Assembly (NCBI GenBank): GCA_030151135.1
Contig: JASLEQ010000441.1
Location: 1-5,416, forward strand
From: Candidatus Sulfotelmatobacter sp.
GTDB taxonomy: Bacteria > Acidobacteriota > Terriglobia > Terriglobales > SbA1
Direction of reading: 5' to 3'
DNA: 5,416 nt
Below the pieces are notes generated by a model. The model did not search any database, was not told where the DNA came from, and saw nothing but the letters and a program-made list of their open reading frames with translations. Made by a program: the position numbers and the translations under genes. Shown here piece after piece: positions 4,591 to 5,416 of this stretch; position 1 is the first letter of the stretch, and the number at the start of each line of letters is the position of its first letter.

Positions 4591-5416
4591 TTAAACCGAG
4601 GCGGCAGGCTCGGGATTGCGCTGGTGCTGCAGCTCCGCAAGAAATTCTTCCTGCTGCAGCAACGAGCCTCGGCGCAACAGGTCGAGCAAGGGATCTTCCA
4701 TTTCCTCTTCGCTACCGGCGGCGTTTTCCGCGTGCACGAATTGCGTGAGGTCAGCGACTAACGCCTTCGGCGAGATGTCTAAATCCGGCATCGCGCCCGG
4801 ATAGCTACGCAAGAAATTGATTACGTTCTCCACCTGCTGCCGCTGTTCCGGAGTGCGGGAAGGGAACTCAAGACCCATCCCGTGCCCCGGGTGCGTGACT
4901 CGCACCATGGCATCGGCGTGGACCTCGTGATCTTTCATCTTGAGGCAGAAATCGATGAGCGAATTCTCTGGAAACGGGGCCTCGGTTTCCACGTAGCATC
5001 CGCCGAGACTGAGATCAGTCAGCTTGCAGTGCGGTACGGTTTCATCCGGAACCGTCCCGTACGCGGCAGCGGCGGTCCGCAACCACGCCTTCAGCTCGGT
5101 AACTTTTTCGGATGGAAGATCGAGAAACTGAACACCGGTTTGCCCGTTGGGATTTGCCCATGCGACCTGGCCATGCCCGTCGATCTCCATGCCGCCATCG
5201 GGCAATCTGAAATGGAAGGCCAGCAGCGCCGGGGCAAACTGCGGCTCGGCCGTCAGCACATCCATCCCGGTTTCGGACAAATCGAGCAGGATGCCATCGA
5301 GCTTGCGAGTATCGGGCAGCGTGATTTCCACCGGAGCCTGCACTGGGACACGGAACGCTTTGCGCCGTTCGCGGTTTAATAACGCAGCTACCGCGCGCAG
5401 GCTCGCCTTCGCCGCC
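4591..5416 (-). CDS. Tandem PilZ-domain protein (C-terminal part, enters from right edge)
   Basis: A probable cyclic-di-GMP effector. At least 274 residues are visible and the frame stays open to the right edge. Numbering from the edge, the first PilZ domain has RKAFR (18-22), matching the c-di-GMP signature RxxxR, and DLSETG (45-50), matching DxSxxG. Its end is near AWANPNGQTGVQFLDL (about 85-100). A second PilZ-like domain (about 125-205) has DLSLGG (134-139) and a GMGLEF end but no RxxxR before it, so it is probably a non-binding or modified partner domain. An acidic linker and a helical tail (DPLLDLLRRGSLLQQEEFLA, about 241-260) follow. A GTG at 5343 might look like a start, but it has no Shine-Dalgarno and would remove the RxxxR motif. 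The true start and any N-terminal partner domain lie outside the window. It probably controls motility, surface attachment or exopolysaccharide in response to c-di-GMP; the target is unknown. Confidence 0.88.
   Translation of the reverse strand, partial: AAKASLRAVAALLNRERRKAFRVPVQAPVEITLPDTRKLDGILLDLSETGMDVLTAEPQFAPALLAFHFRLPDGGMEIDGHGQVAWANPNGQTGVQFLDLPSEKVTELKAWLRTAAAAYGTVPDETVPHCKLTDLSLGGCYVETEAPFPENSLIDFCLKMKDHEVHADAMVRVTHPGHGMGLEFPSRTPEQRQQVENVINFLRSYPGAMPDLDISPKALVADLTQFVHAENAAGSEEEMEDPLLDLLRRGSLLQQEEFLAELQHQRNPEPAASV

Noticed and set aside
4882..5379. Plus-strand open frame opposite the PilZ gene
   Set aside because: No ribosome binding site or family resemblance, and the minus-strand frame carries clear PilZ motifs throughout the same interval.

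Overview
The window is about 5.4 kb of moderately GC-rich bacterial chromosome. All six genes read on the minus strand, so the layout runs from right to left. Gene content suggests a soil-type Acidobacteriota (Terriglobia/Koribacter-like). The evidence is a Bacillus-like cytochrome b558 SdhC, a PilZ protein with an acidic helical tail, and a VOC protein with a helical N-terminal module. This taxonomic call is inference from protein style only; no marker gene is present.

Layout, in transcription order. (1) 5416-4591: 3' part of a gene for a protein with two tandem PilZ domains; it enters from beyond the right edge. (2) 4452-3805: a VOC/glyoxalase-bleomycin-resistance family protein with an N-terminal helical module and its own near-consensus sigma70-type promoter. 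(3) 3804-3486: a 319-bp non-coding stretch with an unusual long stem-loop and an overlapping alternative stem. (4) 3485-1803: a large polytopic membrane protein of the PTPS-related/YfhO-like, GT-C-like class, starting at TTG. (5) 1761-1126: rdgB, the nucleotide-pool sanitising XTP/dITP diphosphatase. (6) 1101-451: a HAD-superfamily IA phosphatase. (7) 268-1: the 5' part of sdhC, the membrane anchor of succinate dehydrogenase/fumarate reductase, running off the left edge.

Genes 4 to 6 are tightly spaced (41 nt and 9 to 24 nt) and are probably one transcript. RdgB and the HAD enzyme both fit metabolite or nucleotide clean-up; the membrane protein probably handles a lipid-linked sugar or envelope glycan. 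sdhC has a separate, strong-looking promoter, and a perfect inverted repeat covers the predicted transcription start.

Most of the window is ordinary chromosomal housekeeping. I see no mobile element, CRISPR array, tRNA or rRNA, and no clearly new multi-gene system. The least explained parts are the structured intergenic element near 3631-3696, the inverted repeat at the sdhC start site, and the asymmetric tandem PilZ protein.
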